Of a DNA stretch of 39,678 nucleotides, positions 33,003 to 39,678 are shown piece after piece. The DNA is from a bacterium (GTDB lineage Bacteria > DUMJ01): positions 1 through 39,678 of the forward strand of contig DUMJ01000034.1 of NCBI GenBank assembly GCA_012839925.1, written 5' to 3'. The stretch's first letter is position 1. Each line of letters begins with the position of its first letter. Position numbers and translations under genes: made by a program. The notes beneath the pieces are model-generated. The model was not told the DNA's origin, did no database searches, and worked only from the letters and a program-made list of their open reading frames with translations.

Positions 33003-34856
33003 TTATGACCTTTTTATCCAGATCTCCATAGGTCCAGGGGTTCTATTCGCCCAGGCATAGTATGGTATCGCTACAAACTCTATTTCTCTCTTTAACGCTC
33101 TTGCATTACCTCTTGTAAGATAGAGACCATTCCAGCTCTCAGGATCATTAACATACCCTTCCCCTTTAACTACAACAAGTCCACCCAGGATATCCCTGTA
33201 TTCCTCTACCAGACCTGTACCTTCTGATATCTCAAGGTCCCAGACATCACCCCAGGGATTATCTTCTGCTTCCACACAGTAGATGATAGGACCTCTTCTT
33301 ATTGCAACCCGTCCTACATTATCCTTTACTTTAGGATGACTTTCTAAAAGTTCTGGATTCATTACCAGATTTAATCTTACAGTGTCGCCTTCTTGCCAAT
33401 CTTTCTCTATAACAATATAACTATTTTCCAAAATTGGATTAACTTTTTCTCCATTTATACTTACTGAGAATTTTTCACACCATCCCGGCTTTCTCAAGAA
33501 GAGCTTAAAGTGAGAATTTGCCTCCAGAACAAACTCTATATTTCCATCCCAGGGATAATCTGTCTCTTCCTTTACAGTCACACTGGAACTGTTAATATCT
33601 AGCTTCAGTATACTGCTGGCATAGAGATGTACCCAAATTCCATCAGAAGAGACTGAATACATATAACCTGGGATAGCAGTTATAGTCCTGGCTATATTGG
33701 GTGGACAGCAAGCACAGGCAAACCATCTCTGTCGTCTGTGGTTACCTCTATCAGCAAGGGGATTTACATAGAGATATTCTTTTCCATCAAGAGATATACC
33801 AGAGAGAACCCCATTATAGAGACAGAGCTCCATTATGTCAGCAAATCTAGCCTCACCCAGTGTCTGAAGCATCCTGAAATTCCACATAAGGTTTGCTATA
33901 CCTGCACAGGTTTCTGCATAAGCCGTCTCATTCGGTAATTCATACTCTTCTCCAAAAGCTTCGCCCTCTTTCCTTGCTCCAGCTCCACCTGTTACATACA
34001 TCTTCTTCTCTACCAGGTTAGACCAGAGTCTCTCCAGGGCATCAAGTAAAGTCTCATCTCCAATCTCCATATAGAGGTCTGTAGCACCAGAGTTCAGATA
34101 TAGAGACCTCACAGCATGTCCTACAATCTCGTTCAATTCTCTAAATGGCTTGTGATCTATATGATAGGAGCTTCCGCCAATAACACCCTTTCCTCTTTCA
34201 TCTATGAAAAACCTGGCTAAATCCAAATATTTTTTGTCGTTTGTCTCCCTGTAAAGTTCTACAAGAGCCATCTCTATCTCAGGATGTCCAGATGTTCCTT
34301 CTCTCCCATGAGGACCAAAAATCCGGGCTATATGATCTGCAAGCTTTATAGCTATGTTAAGAAGACTCGCCTTTCCTGTAGCCCTACGGTATGCAACAGC
34401 TGCCTGTATCAGGTGACCAGCACAGTAGAGTTCATGCATATCCTTCAGGTTTGTCCAGCGATCCTGTTTTTTCTCAAAGGTAAAATAGGTGTCCAGATAA
34501 CCATCTTCATCCTGAGCTAATCTGATCTCCTCTATTACACTATCAACTAAACCTTCCAGCTTCTCATTCTTCTTATAACTTAAAAGATAAGCCACAGCTT
34601 CTATCCACTTATAAACATCAGAGTCATTAAAAAAGAAGCCTACAAAATCTCCGGATATCTTGCCAGATGCTCTTCTAAAATTATCTATCCTGTGGGTCTC
34701 CTCCAGAAGTTCATACTGCAAGGGAAGAGTTACCTCTTCCATAGTCTTTATTCTTTCTGACCAGAATTTATCTGTAAGTTTTACTGATTCTACAGGAATA
34801 GACTTTAGCGCACAATACTTACTCTTAGTATTGTTAATAACAAAAGTACTGGACAT
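33003..34856 (-). CDS. GH127 (DUF1680) beta-L-arabinofuranosidase
   Basis: The 617-residue protein has an alpha/alpha toroid followed by beta-sandwich domains. The residues of the characterised enzyme HypBA1 (zinc site Glu338, Cys340, Cys417, Cys418; acid/base Glu322) have equivalents at the same spacing: Glu315 and Cys317 in AETC, Cys383 and Cys384 in CACCPPNIAR, and Glu299. It should release L-arabinofuranose, or a similar sugar, from the non-reducing end of plant-type oligosaccharides. No signal peptide, so it acts in the cytoplasm on imported substrate. It starts 22 nt after the MalG-like permease, with AGGAGGAT before ATG 34856. It gives the best substrate clue for the neighbouring ABC transporter. 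Confidence 0.92.
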   Translation of the reverse strand: MSSTFVINNTKSKYCALKSIPVESVKLTDKFWSERIKTMEEVTLPLQYELLEETHRIDNFRRASGKISGDFVGFFFNDSDVYKWIEAVAYLLSYKKNEKLEGLVDSVIEEIRLAQDEDGYLDTYFTFEKKQDRWTNLKDMHELYCAGHLIQAAVAYRRATGKASLLNIAIKLADHIARIFGPHGREGTSGHPEIEMALVELYRETNDKKYLDLARFFIDERGKGVIGGSSYHIDHKPFRELNEIVGHAVRSLYLNSGATDLYMEIGDETLLDALERLWSNLVEKKMYVTGGAGARKEGEAFGEEYELPNETAYAETCAGIANLMWNFRMLQTLGEARFADIMELCLYNGVLSGISLDGKEYLYVNPLADRGNHRRQRWFACACCPPNIARTITAIPGYMYSVSSDGIWVHLYASSILKLDINSSSVTVKEETDYPWDGNIEFVLEANSHFKLFLRKPGWCEKFSVSINGEKVNPILENSYIVIEKDWQEGDTVRLNLVMNPELLESHPKVKDNVGRVAIRRGPIIYCVEAEDNPWGDVWDLEISEGTGLVEEYRDILGGLVVVKGEGYVNDPESWNGLYLTRGNARALKREIEFVAIPYYAWANRTPGPMEIWIKRS

Positions 34857-34878
34857 AAGATCCTCCTCTTCGTTTAAA

Positions 34879-35724
34879 TTATCCCTTTAAACCTGTTAAA
34901 GTGATACCCTGAATAAAATATCTCTGCCCTATAAAGAAGACTATTATTACTGGGAGTAAAACCACAACAGATGCAGCCATAAGATAATGCCACTGAGCAG
35001 TATACATACTTCTAAAAACAGAAAGACCTATAGCAAGGGTATACTTATCCGGATCACTGAGATATATTATCGGACCCAATAAATCATTCCATACACCTAT
35101 AAAATTAAATATAGCTACAGTTATAATCGCTGGTTTAGACAGTGGAACAACAATACTCCAAAGAACCTTAAGGGGATTAGCCCCATCCATATATGCTGCT
35201 TCATCCAGCTCGTATGGGATGGAAAAAAAGAACTGCCTCAGAAGAAACACATAAAACATTCCTCCTCCAAACCAGGCAGGAACAGTTAATGGATAAAAGG
35301 TATTTAATCCACCCAATATCTTCCAGAGTATAAATGTTGGAATCAGTGTAACCGCATACGGGAGCATCATGGATGTTAATAATACAGCGAAGACTAAATC
35401 TCTTCCTGGCCACCTTAAACGGGAAAAGCTATATGCACAGGTGATAGCAGTTAATATGACACCTGCCTCATTAAAGATAAGTATCTTGAGGGTATTCAGG
35501 AAATAGGTGAAAAAAGGAGCTGCCTTAAGAGCCTCAGGATAATTCTGCCATCTGAACGGTTTTGGAATCCATTCTGGAGGAAGTATAAAGATCTGTCCTA
35601 ATTCCATAAAAGAACTTCTAACCAACCATACGAATGGCAGTATAAAGATGATGGACCCTAAGATAAGGGCTATATAGACAATCAATCTGTTAATTCTTGT
35701 TGAAGCAGTTTTCCCAATTTTCAT
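34879..35724 (-). CDS. Carbohydrate ABC transporter permease, CUT1 family, MalG/UgpE type
   Basis: The 281-residue protein has six membrane segments, the first at about 13-33. The docking loop reads ELDEAAYMDGANPLKVLW followed by VVPLSKP, and the C-terminus is FIQGITLTGLKG. It is paralogous to the permease at 3714-4565. It follows its MalF-like partner by 10 nt and precedes GH127, so it probably imports arabinose-containing oligosaccharides. No ATPase gene is adjacent. Confidence 0.92.
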   Translation of the reverse strand: MKIGKTASTRINRLIVYIALILGSIIFILPFVWLVRSSFMELGQIFILPPEWIPKPFRWQNYPEALKAAPFFTYFLNTLKILIFNEAGVILTAITCAYSFSRLRWPGRDLVFAVLLTSMMLPYAVTLIPTFILWKILGGLNTFYPLTVPAWFGGGMFYVFLLRQFFFSIPYELDEAAYMDGANPLKVLWSIVVPLSKPAIITVAIFNFIGVWNDLLGPIIYLSDPDKYTLAIGLSVFRSMYTAQWHYLMAASVVVLLPVIIVFFIGQRYFIQGITLTGLKG

Positions 35725-35734
35725 TTAAAGGCAT

Positions 35735-36634
35735 TTACCTCCTTCTAGCACTTTCATAGTAAACCCAGTACGGAGAAGATCTAAAGACGACGAGGGTAAA
35801 TGAAAGTATTATAAAGAAGAGTATCACTGCAAGTGCACAGGCATATCCCATATCTCCATATCTAAAGGCAGAGAGGTAAATATAGTATACATAGAACATA
35901 CTTGCATAGTTAGGACCACCACTGGTCATTATATAGGCACTGGTAAAGACCTGAAAGGTGCCTATAATAGCCATAACAAGGTTAAAGAATATTGTTGGAG
36001 TCATCATAGGGATAGTAATATATCTAAATTTATGCCACCAATTTCCTCCATCCATATCCACAGCCTCATAGAATTCCTGAGGAATACCTTGTAGACCAGC
36101 CAAAAAAATAATCATCGTTCCCCCCATACCCCATATGCTCATAAAGATAAGGGATGGTATAACCTGCTTTTCATCATATATCCACTGAAGTCTGGGGATA
36201 CCAAATCTTCCCAGCAACTGGTTAAGTAATCCAAAATCTGGATTAAATAGCCATATCCAGAGCATTGCGCTGGCAATGGCAGGGGTAATCGAGGGAAGAT
36301 AAAATATAGTTCTAAATATTGGTAAACCCTTTATCTTTTGGTTTAATAGAAGGGCTATCAAAAAAGCAAATATTACCGTGGATAAGACACTGCCCAAGGT
36401 ATAATATAGAGTAGCATATATCGACTTTTTAAAAATAAAGTCTTCCATAAACATCTTTCTAAAATTTTCTATCCCAATAAAATGGGGGGTGGATACAACA
36501 TTCCAATCAGTGAAACTTAAGATAAAGCTTGCTACCATTGGACCTAATGTCCAGATAAGGAATCCCAATATGGCAGGTAAAGCCAAAACTATTCCCCATT
36601 TAGCTTCATTACTAAGAGACTTGCTTTTAGTCAT
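35735..36634 (-). CDS. Carbohydrate ABC transporter permease, CUT1 family, MalF/UgpA type
   Basis: The 299-residue membrane protein begins with a hydrophobic segment after SNEAKWG and has six membrane segments in all. FRTIFYLPS and the docking loop EFYEAVDMDGGNWWHKF with ITIPMMTP are typical. The C-terminus SSPYWVYYESARRR matches its paralogue at 4581-5486. It is the first gene after the binding protein, separated from it by the stem-loop at 36655-36682. ATG 36634 lacks a strong ribosome-binding site, consistent with low permease output relative to the binding protein. Confidence 0.92.
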   Translation of the reverse strand: MTKSKSLSNEAKWGIVLALPAILGFLIWTLGPMVASFILSFTDWNVVSTPHFIGIENFRKMFMEDFIFKKSIYATLYYTLGSVLSTVIFAFLIALLLNQKIKGLPIFRTIFYLPSITPAIASAMLWIWLFNPDFGLLNQLLGRFGIPRLQWIYDEKQVIPSLIFMSIWGMGGTMIIFLAGLQGIPQEFYEAVDMDGGNWWHKFRYITIPMMTPTIFFNLVMAIIGTFQVFTSAYIMTSGGPNYASMFYVYYIYLSAFRYGDMGYACALAVILFFIILSFTLVVFRSSPYWVYYESARRR

Positions 36635-36654
36635 CTATATCACCCTGTACATTC

Positions 36655-36682
36655 AAGGACCAGGGCTTACACCCTGGTCCTT
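36655..36682 (-). terminator. Perfect 11-bp stem-loop between binding-protein and permease genes
   Basis: AAGGACCAGGG (36655-36665) pairs exactly with 36672-36682 around a 6-nt loop. It occupies the gap between the binding-protein stop (36693) and the first permease start (36634), the same position as the 14-bp stem-loop at 5512-5545 in the paralogous operon. The minus-strand 3' flank is GAATGTAC, not a T-run, so it is more likely a message-stabilising or partial attenuation structure than a full terminator. Confidence 0.72.
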
Positions 36683-36692
36683 TTAAATTCAT

Positions 36693-38054
36693 CTACCTAT
36701 CGTACCTTCCTGTTAATAATGGCTTTATCTTTGTAGCTATACTATCGCAAGCTGTTTTAGCAGAAATCTTCCCTAACCATACATTAGACAACTCCTGGTA
36801 CATAATATCTGATATTTTACCCCAATTTCTCAGATAATAACTTGGAGCTCTTCTTCCATACTTCAGCAGATAGTCTATAACTGCTGGTTTATACTCCTTA
36901 GGATGAACATCTGGATCTAACCACTTCTCCCTGTACTTGGGATCAGTATAATACCACTTCTGTAAAGGCATCCATAGTCCACCTCTTACAAGAGATATAA
37001 CCTTCTCACTATCTGTAGTCCACTTATAGAACTCCCAGGATTCCTTAAGATGCTTCTGGGCAGATGCGGCAAACATAACATTAGGAGATCCAAGCTCTAG
37101 GCATACTGGTTTTCTAAGTTTAGGTAGCGGAGCAACTCCAAGCTTAATCCTCCCCTCTTTTCCCATCTGTCCAAGATCCAACAGAGCCCACTGTCCATCC
37201 ACATACATTGCTACTTTCTTGGTCTGTAATGCTACACTAAGCGCTGGGAAAGCTTGCATCTGGGTAGGAGTAGGGGCAACATGATGCTTGAGCATAAGAT
37301 CTGCTAATTTTTGAATAGCTTCAACAGAAGCAGGTTGATTAATTAGAGGACGTTTTCCTTCAGAGTCACAGATATCTCCACCGTTAGACCATATAAAAGG
37401 AAGTATCGCAGCCCACCAGGTACCAAAAGCAACACCATAAACATCTATATTGCTCGGATCAAAACCCTGATCACCCGGATGTCTACCGTTTCTATCAACA
37501 GTGAGCTTTATTGCTGTATCAAGAAACTTATCCCAGGTCCAGGCATTTGGATCTGAAGTTGGATATGGAACTCCCGCCTTATCAAAGAGCTCTTTATTGT
37601 ACCAGAGGACCATTACTTCTGGCGCAAGGTTAGTACCTATGGTTTTCTTCCCCTTATCATACCAATACCAGGTCATAGAGAGCCTATTTTCAATCTTGAC
37701 AGAAGGATCCTTATCCTCCTTTATCAAGGGAAGGATATCCAGTAAAATACCCTTCTCAGCCCACTCTAAAGAAAGAGCTTCTCCCAGTTGTGCCACATGT
37801 GGAGGCTCACCAGCAGCAACCATGGCATTTATCTTTTCATCATAGTTTGATGGGATATAGATATCTTTAATCTTGATCCCTGGGAAGATATCCTGATATG
37901 CTTTCTCAAAATCTCTACACATCTTAGCCTGAGCATCTCTCTCGAGTGGACTACCCCAGTATGTATAGATAAGTTCTACTGGAGCAGAAAAAGCAGAAGC
38001 AGTCATACTTAAAATCAGCACTAGAGTTAAAATAACTGCAAAAAACTTATGCAT
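36693..38054 (-). CDS. Extracellular sugar-binding protein, family 1 (CUT1 ABC transporter)
   Basis: The 453-residue precursor has a signal peptide cleaved near SAFSA-PVEL, without a lipobox. The mature part has VELIYTYWGSPLERDAQ, MVAAGEPPHVAQLGE, YNKELFDKAGVPYPTSD, WTWDKFLDTAIKLT and LKESWEFYKWTTDSEKV, all typical of family 1 sugar binders. It is preceded by the GntR-type regulator gene by 42 nt, and AAAGGAGGAGG lies before ATG 38054. The ligand is probably an arabinose- or uronate-containing oligosaccharide, judged from GH127 and the rest of the locus. Confidence 0.92.
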   Translation of the reverse strand: MHKFFAVILTLVLILSMTASAFSAPVELIYTYWGSPLERDAQAKMCRDFEKAYQDIFPGIKIKDIYIPSNYDEKINAMVAAGEPPHVAQLGEALSLEWAEKGILLDILPLIKEDKDPSVKIENRLSMTWYWYDKGKKTIGTNLAPEVMVLWYNKELFDKAGVPYPTSDPNAWTWDKFLDTAIKLTVDRNGRHPGDQGFDPSNIDVYGVAFGTWWAAILPFIWSNGGDICDSEGKRPLINQPASVEAIQKLADLMLKHHVAPTPTQMQAFPALSVALQTKKVAMYVDGQWALLDLGQMGKEGRIKLGVAPLPKLRKPVCLELGSPNVMFAASAQKHLKESWEFYKWTTDSEKVISLVRGGLWMPLQKWYYTDPKYREKWLDPDVHPKEYKPAVIDYLLKYGRRAPSYYLRNWGKISDIMYQELSNVWLGKISAKTACDSIATKIKPLLTGRYDR

Positions 38055-38096
38055 TTTCTTCCTCCTCCTTTAATTTTGTAGTTCTTAAAACTAATA

Positions 38097-38801
38097 TTAT
38101 CCCCCATTTCTTGGTACACTACCATTCCTTTCCACCTCATCCTCAATCATATCTATCAGCTTATCTATTACAGAATGTATTCTCCTGATATCCTTCTCCT
38201 TTATCCCCTTAAAGAGCTCCCTGTGAAAGGAATAAGTTTTATCCGCAAAAGAAGGGCATTTTATCGGATCTTCCCAGAAGAGATGAAACTCTTTAAAACC
38301 ATCCAGGATATCAAAAAGGAGACCATTCCCACTGGAACCATAAATTATACTGTGAAAAGCCCAATTTTCCTCTCTGCTATCATCTCCTCTCCTCAATTTT
38401 TCTTCAAGAAGATTAACAATCCTTTCTAACTCACCTATCTCCCCATCATCTATATTCTTAATAGCCTCTTCTAATGCGTATTTCTCCAGGACTCTTCTAA
38501 TTTCCAGAATCTCCAGAACTTTATCCTTATCCTGATTTATATGTAAAATAAGATAGGATGTATCATTCTTTAAAGGAGCTTTAATAAAGATACCTTTTCC
38601 TGGTAAGACCTCAATAAGATTGAGGCTCTCCATCTTTCTTAAAGCTTCTCTTAGGAGAGGTCGGCTAACCCTGAGCTCGTTAGACAACTCTCTTTCAGAG
38701 GGGAGCTTATCTCCAATCTTTAGATTACTGGAAGAGGCATATTCTACTATTGCTTCTATTATACTTTCTGTTAACTTTATTCTATTAACTGGTCTTACCA
38801 T
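38097..38801 (-). CDS. GntR family transcriptional regulator, FadR/FCD subfamily
   Basis: The 234-residue protein has an N-terminal winged helix (about 7-70: IGDKLPSERELSNELRVSRPLLREALRKMESLNLIEVLPGKGIFI) and an all-helical FCD ligand domain with AFHSIIYGSSGN and FHRELFKGI. Members often sense sugar acids (UxuR, ExuR, GntR-type) and repress catabolic genes. ATG 38801 is used because the promoter -10 ends only 10 nt before it; the longer frame from TTG 38840 would start inside the promoter. The message is thus almost leaderless. It is the first gene of the transporter-GH127 operon and is probably autoregulated through the TGGT-N3-ACCA site at its start. Confidence 0.88.
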   Translation of the reverse strand: MVRPVNRIKLTESIIEAIVEYASSSNLKIGDKLPSERELSNELRVSRPLLREALRKMESLNLIEVLPGKGIFIKAPLKNDTSYLILHINQDKDKVLEILEIRRVLEKYALEEAIKNIDDGEIGELERIVNLLEEKLRRGDDSREENWAFHSIIYGSSGNGLLFDILDGFKEFHLFWEDPIKCPSFADKTYSFHRELFKGIKEKDIRRIHSVIDKLIDMIEDEVERNGSVPRNGG

Positions 38802-38810
38802 CTTACCAGA
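38790..38810. promoter_or_regulatory. Candidate GntR-type operator over the gntR start codon
   Basis: TGGT (38790-38793) and ACCA (38797-38800) form an inverted repeat with a 3-nt centre, the general FadR-subfamily form T-N-G-T-N3-A-C-N-A. The octamer TCTTACCA is repeated in tandem here (38793-38800 and 38801-38808), extending across the start codon and predicted transcription start. A second, looser repeat, AGAGCG-N4-CGTTCT at 38850-38865, lies just upstream of the -35. Confidence 0.45.
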
Positions 38811-38811
38811 G

Positions 38812-38840
38812 ATAATAGCATAAGAAAAATATTGTGTCAA
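38812..38840 (-). promoter_or_regulatory. Promoter of the gntR-led operon
   Basis: On the minus strand a consensus -35 TTGACA (38840-38835), a 17-nt spacer and TATTAT (38817-38812) form one of the best promoters in the window. Transcription would start near 38805, about 4 nt before ATG 38801, giving an essentially leaderless message. Confidence 0.75.
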
Positions 38841-38915
38841 GAAGAGTCGAGAGCGTTATCGTTCTGTGATATTGTCATGGGTAAATAGTTCTGACCTATT
38901 CCCCTCCCCCACCTC

Positions 38916-38974
38916 TATCCTCCCCCGAGATGAGGGAGGAAGGATAAAGGCATGGTGTCTTTATTATAAAAGAC
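38916..38974. repeat. Two short inverted repeats in the intergenic region
   Basis: TATCCT (38916-38921) pairs with AGGATA (38941-38946), enclosing CCTCCC/GGGAGG (38919-38924 and 38934-38939); these overlap, so they form alternative stems. A separate stem, GTCTTT (38957-38962) with AAAGAC (38969-38974), follows with a 6-nt loop. The run is C-rich on the plus strand and unlike the neighbouring genes. It may be a dispersed intergenic repeat. Confidence 0.45.
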
Positions 38975-38980
38975 GAAATT

Positions 38981-39008
38981 GTAGGGGCAATTCATGAATT
39001 GCCCCTAC
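38981..39008. repeat. Perfect 28-bp palindrome
   Basis: The half-site GTAGGGGCAATTCA (38981-38994) is followed directly by its exact reverse complement, so the palindrome has no loop base. From memory, GTAGGGGC-type palindromes are common dispersed intergenic repeats in many bacteria. Here it lies between the gntR promoter and the candidate small RNA promoter. It is probably a REP- or MITE-like element rather than an operator. Confidence 0.75.
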
Positions 39009-39060
39009 GGGATACAGCTCATATGTTTTATTTCCTTTCCCTGACATTTTCACAGACTAT

Positions 39061-39343
39061 TGACAGAGGGTAAATAGGATATATATAACAGATTTACCCC
39101 ACGCAAAAAGTTGAAGAGCCGCAGATGTGAAGTGCGAAGTAGGATTTAGGCGAAGATACAAACTACCGAAGCCAGATACGCTCTGTTAGACGAAGTTACT
39201 CACGCTTTCTCATAGGTTTTCAGGAACTCTTCTCTTCTTATTCCACCCTGACGACAAATCGCCCTTAATGAGGTTCACAACTCGCATCTAACAATACTTT
39301 AAATAAAAAGACCCGGGCAACAATTTATTCCACGGGTCTTTTT
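39061..39343 (+). ncRNA. Candidate small RNA unit (promoter to terminator, no ORF)
   Basis: A consensus -35 TTGACA is at 39061-39066, and TATATA or TATAAC follows at 39083-39090 (spacing 16-18). From about 39096 some 200 nt of non-coding sequence run to the terminator hairpin at 39305-39343. The stretch has a different texture from nearby genes, with repeated CGAAG/CTTCG pieces and the direct repeat AGATAC, and no frame longer than about 25 codons. I could not match it to RNase P RNA, tmRNA, SRP RNA, 6S RNA or a known riboswitch by eye. A decayed insertion element or intron is an alternative. Confidence 0.4.
39305..39343. terminator. Bidirectional rho-independent terminator
   Basis: AAAAAGACCCG (39305-39315) pairs with CGGGTCTTTTT (39333-39343), 11 bp, around a 17-nt loop. 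Because the stem begins with A5 and ends with T5, it works as a U-tailed hairpin from either strand. It would end the binding-protein transcript reading in from 39357 on the minus strand and any plus-strand transcript from 39061. Confidence 0.85.
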
Positions 39344-39356
39344 ATATCGGAAGAAA

Positions 39357-39678
39357 TTATTTTTCTTGAAGTCTTTTGTTCACCGCTTCCCTAAATTCTA
39401 CAGCTGCCTTGTCAGGGGTTATCTTTCCATACATAATCTGTTCAACTATAGGATTCCATATATTCTTTATAACGTCATTAGCTCCAGCTGGATCTGGCGG
39501 TGGAGTAGGAACACTATTCTTTTCTGCTAATCTTATAAAGTTAAACATCTCTCTTTGAGATGAACCCAAGAATGGAAGTAAGCTCTTCTGGATCTTTGAA
39601 GATATAGGAACACCTCTTTCTGCAAGTAGAAGCTTATTTGCTTCTATGGAATTTGTAAAGAAGTCTATAAACATAGCA
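39357..39678 (-). CDS. C-terminal part of an extracellular sugar-binding protein (5' end outside window)
   Basis: About 107 residues are visible, with the stop at 39357, and the frame continues off the window. Features fit the C-terminus of a family 1 binding protein: FFTNSIEANKLLLAERGVPISSKI, then PDPAGANDVIKNIWNPIVEQIMYGKITPDKAAVEFREAVNKRLQEK, the usual final helix pair. It is followed by a bidirectional terminator, so it is the last gene of its unit, unlike the other binding proteins, which lead theirs. The ligand cannot be judged. Confidence 0.75.
   Translation of the reverse strand, partial: AMFIDFFTNSIEANKLLLAERGVPISSKIQKSLLPFLGSSQREMFNFIRLAEKNSVPTPPPDPAGANDVIKNIWNPIVEQIMYGKITPDKAAVEFREAVNKRLQEK

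Noticed and set aside
38870..38885. CRP-like site TGTGAtattgTCA upstream of gntR
   Set aside because: The half-sites are too short and wrongly spaced for the TGTGA-N6-TCACA form.
39095..39125. Possible GEMM c-di-GMP riboswitch start (CCACGCAAAA)
   Set aside because: The conserved GGGCAAACC and tetraloop receptor parts do not follow, and no plus-strand gene lies downstream.
39061..39300. Integron attC-like core pieces (GTTAGATGC and GTCTAAC on the minus strand)
   Set aside because: The two core pieces are present, but the inverted-repeat arms needed to pair them are missing and no gene cassette lies between them.

Overview
This is a bacterial window of moderate-to-low GC. Arginine is mostly AGA/AGG and isoleucine is very often ATA, a codon style common in thermophilic or deep-branching anaerobes such as Dictyoglomota, Atribacterota and Thermotogota; the sequence alone does not settle the phylum. 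The three complete exported binding proteins have ordinary Sec signal peptides with no lipobox. Together with the prepilin peptidase, this leans toward a diderm cell. Genes are tightly packed, with many 4-44 nt overlaps and several GTG or TTG starts.

Layout. (1) 1-6926, minus strand: a sugar uptake and processing operon. In transcription order it encodes a family 1 binding protein, two CUT1 permeases, a GH4 glycosidase, a BadF/GlcNAc-kinase-type kinase and a sugar-1-phosphate nucleotidyltransferase cut by the window edge. Its promoter at 7057-7085 carries a perfect 16-bp palindrome in the spacer. (2) 7141-12572, plus strand: a possible small repeat protein, then an SDR, an FAD-dependent oxidoreductase and a Gfo/Idh/MocA dehydrogenase, then an exported Zn-dependent phospholipase C/P1-nuclease-like protein. 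(3) 12411-21989, minus strand: a housekeeping and DNA-processing run, rplS-lepB-rnhB-yraN-comM-dprA-topA-trmFO-xerC, ending in a GalE-like epimerase. (4) 22076-25817: an aldo/keto reductase on the minus strand, with hflK-hflC and a D-2-hydroxyacid dehydrogenase on the plus strand. (5) 25786-38801, minus strand: a large carbohydrate locus. A FadR-type GntR regulator leads a binding protein, two permeases and a GH127 beta-L-arabinofuranosidase. A second promoter then drives a family 5 binding protein, a heparinase II/III-like protein, a TIM-barrel isomerase/epimerase, a DapA/KDG-aldolase-family enzyme, DeoC and a prepilin peptidase. (6) 38840-39356: a gene-free stretch with stacked inverted repeats, one perfect 28-bp palindrome, and a promoter-to-terminator unit that may encode a small RNA. 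The C-terminus of another binding protein closes the window.

How the genes fit together (inference). Both CUT1 transporters lack an ATPase gene here, so they probably share one encoded elsewhere. Region 5 looks like uptake and breakdown of arabinose- and uronate-containing plant oligosaccharides. Region 1 looks like ABC-imported beta-linked disaccharides or aminosugars handled by a kinase plus a phospho-beta-glycosidase, without a PTS. All three complete binding-protein genes are followed by a strong stem-loop, which suggests a shared way of making more binding protein than downstream product.

No mobile element, CRISPR array, tRNA or rRNA was recognised. The least explained stretches are 7141-7440 and 38880-39345.
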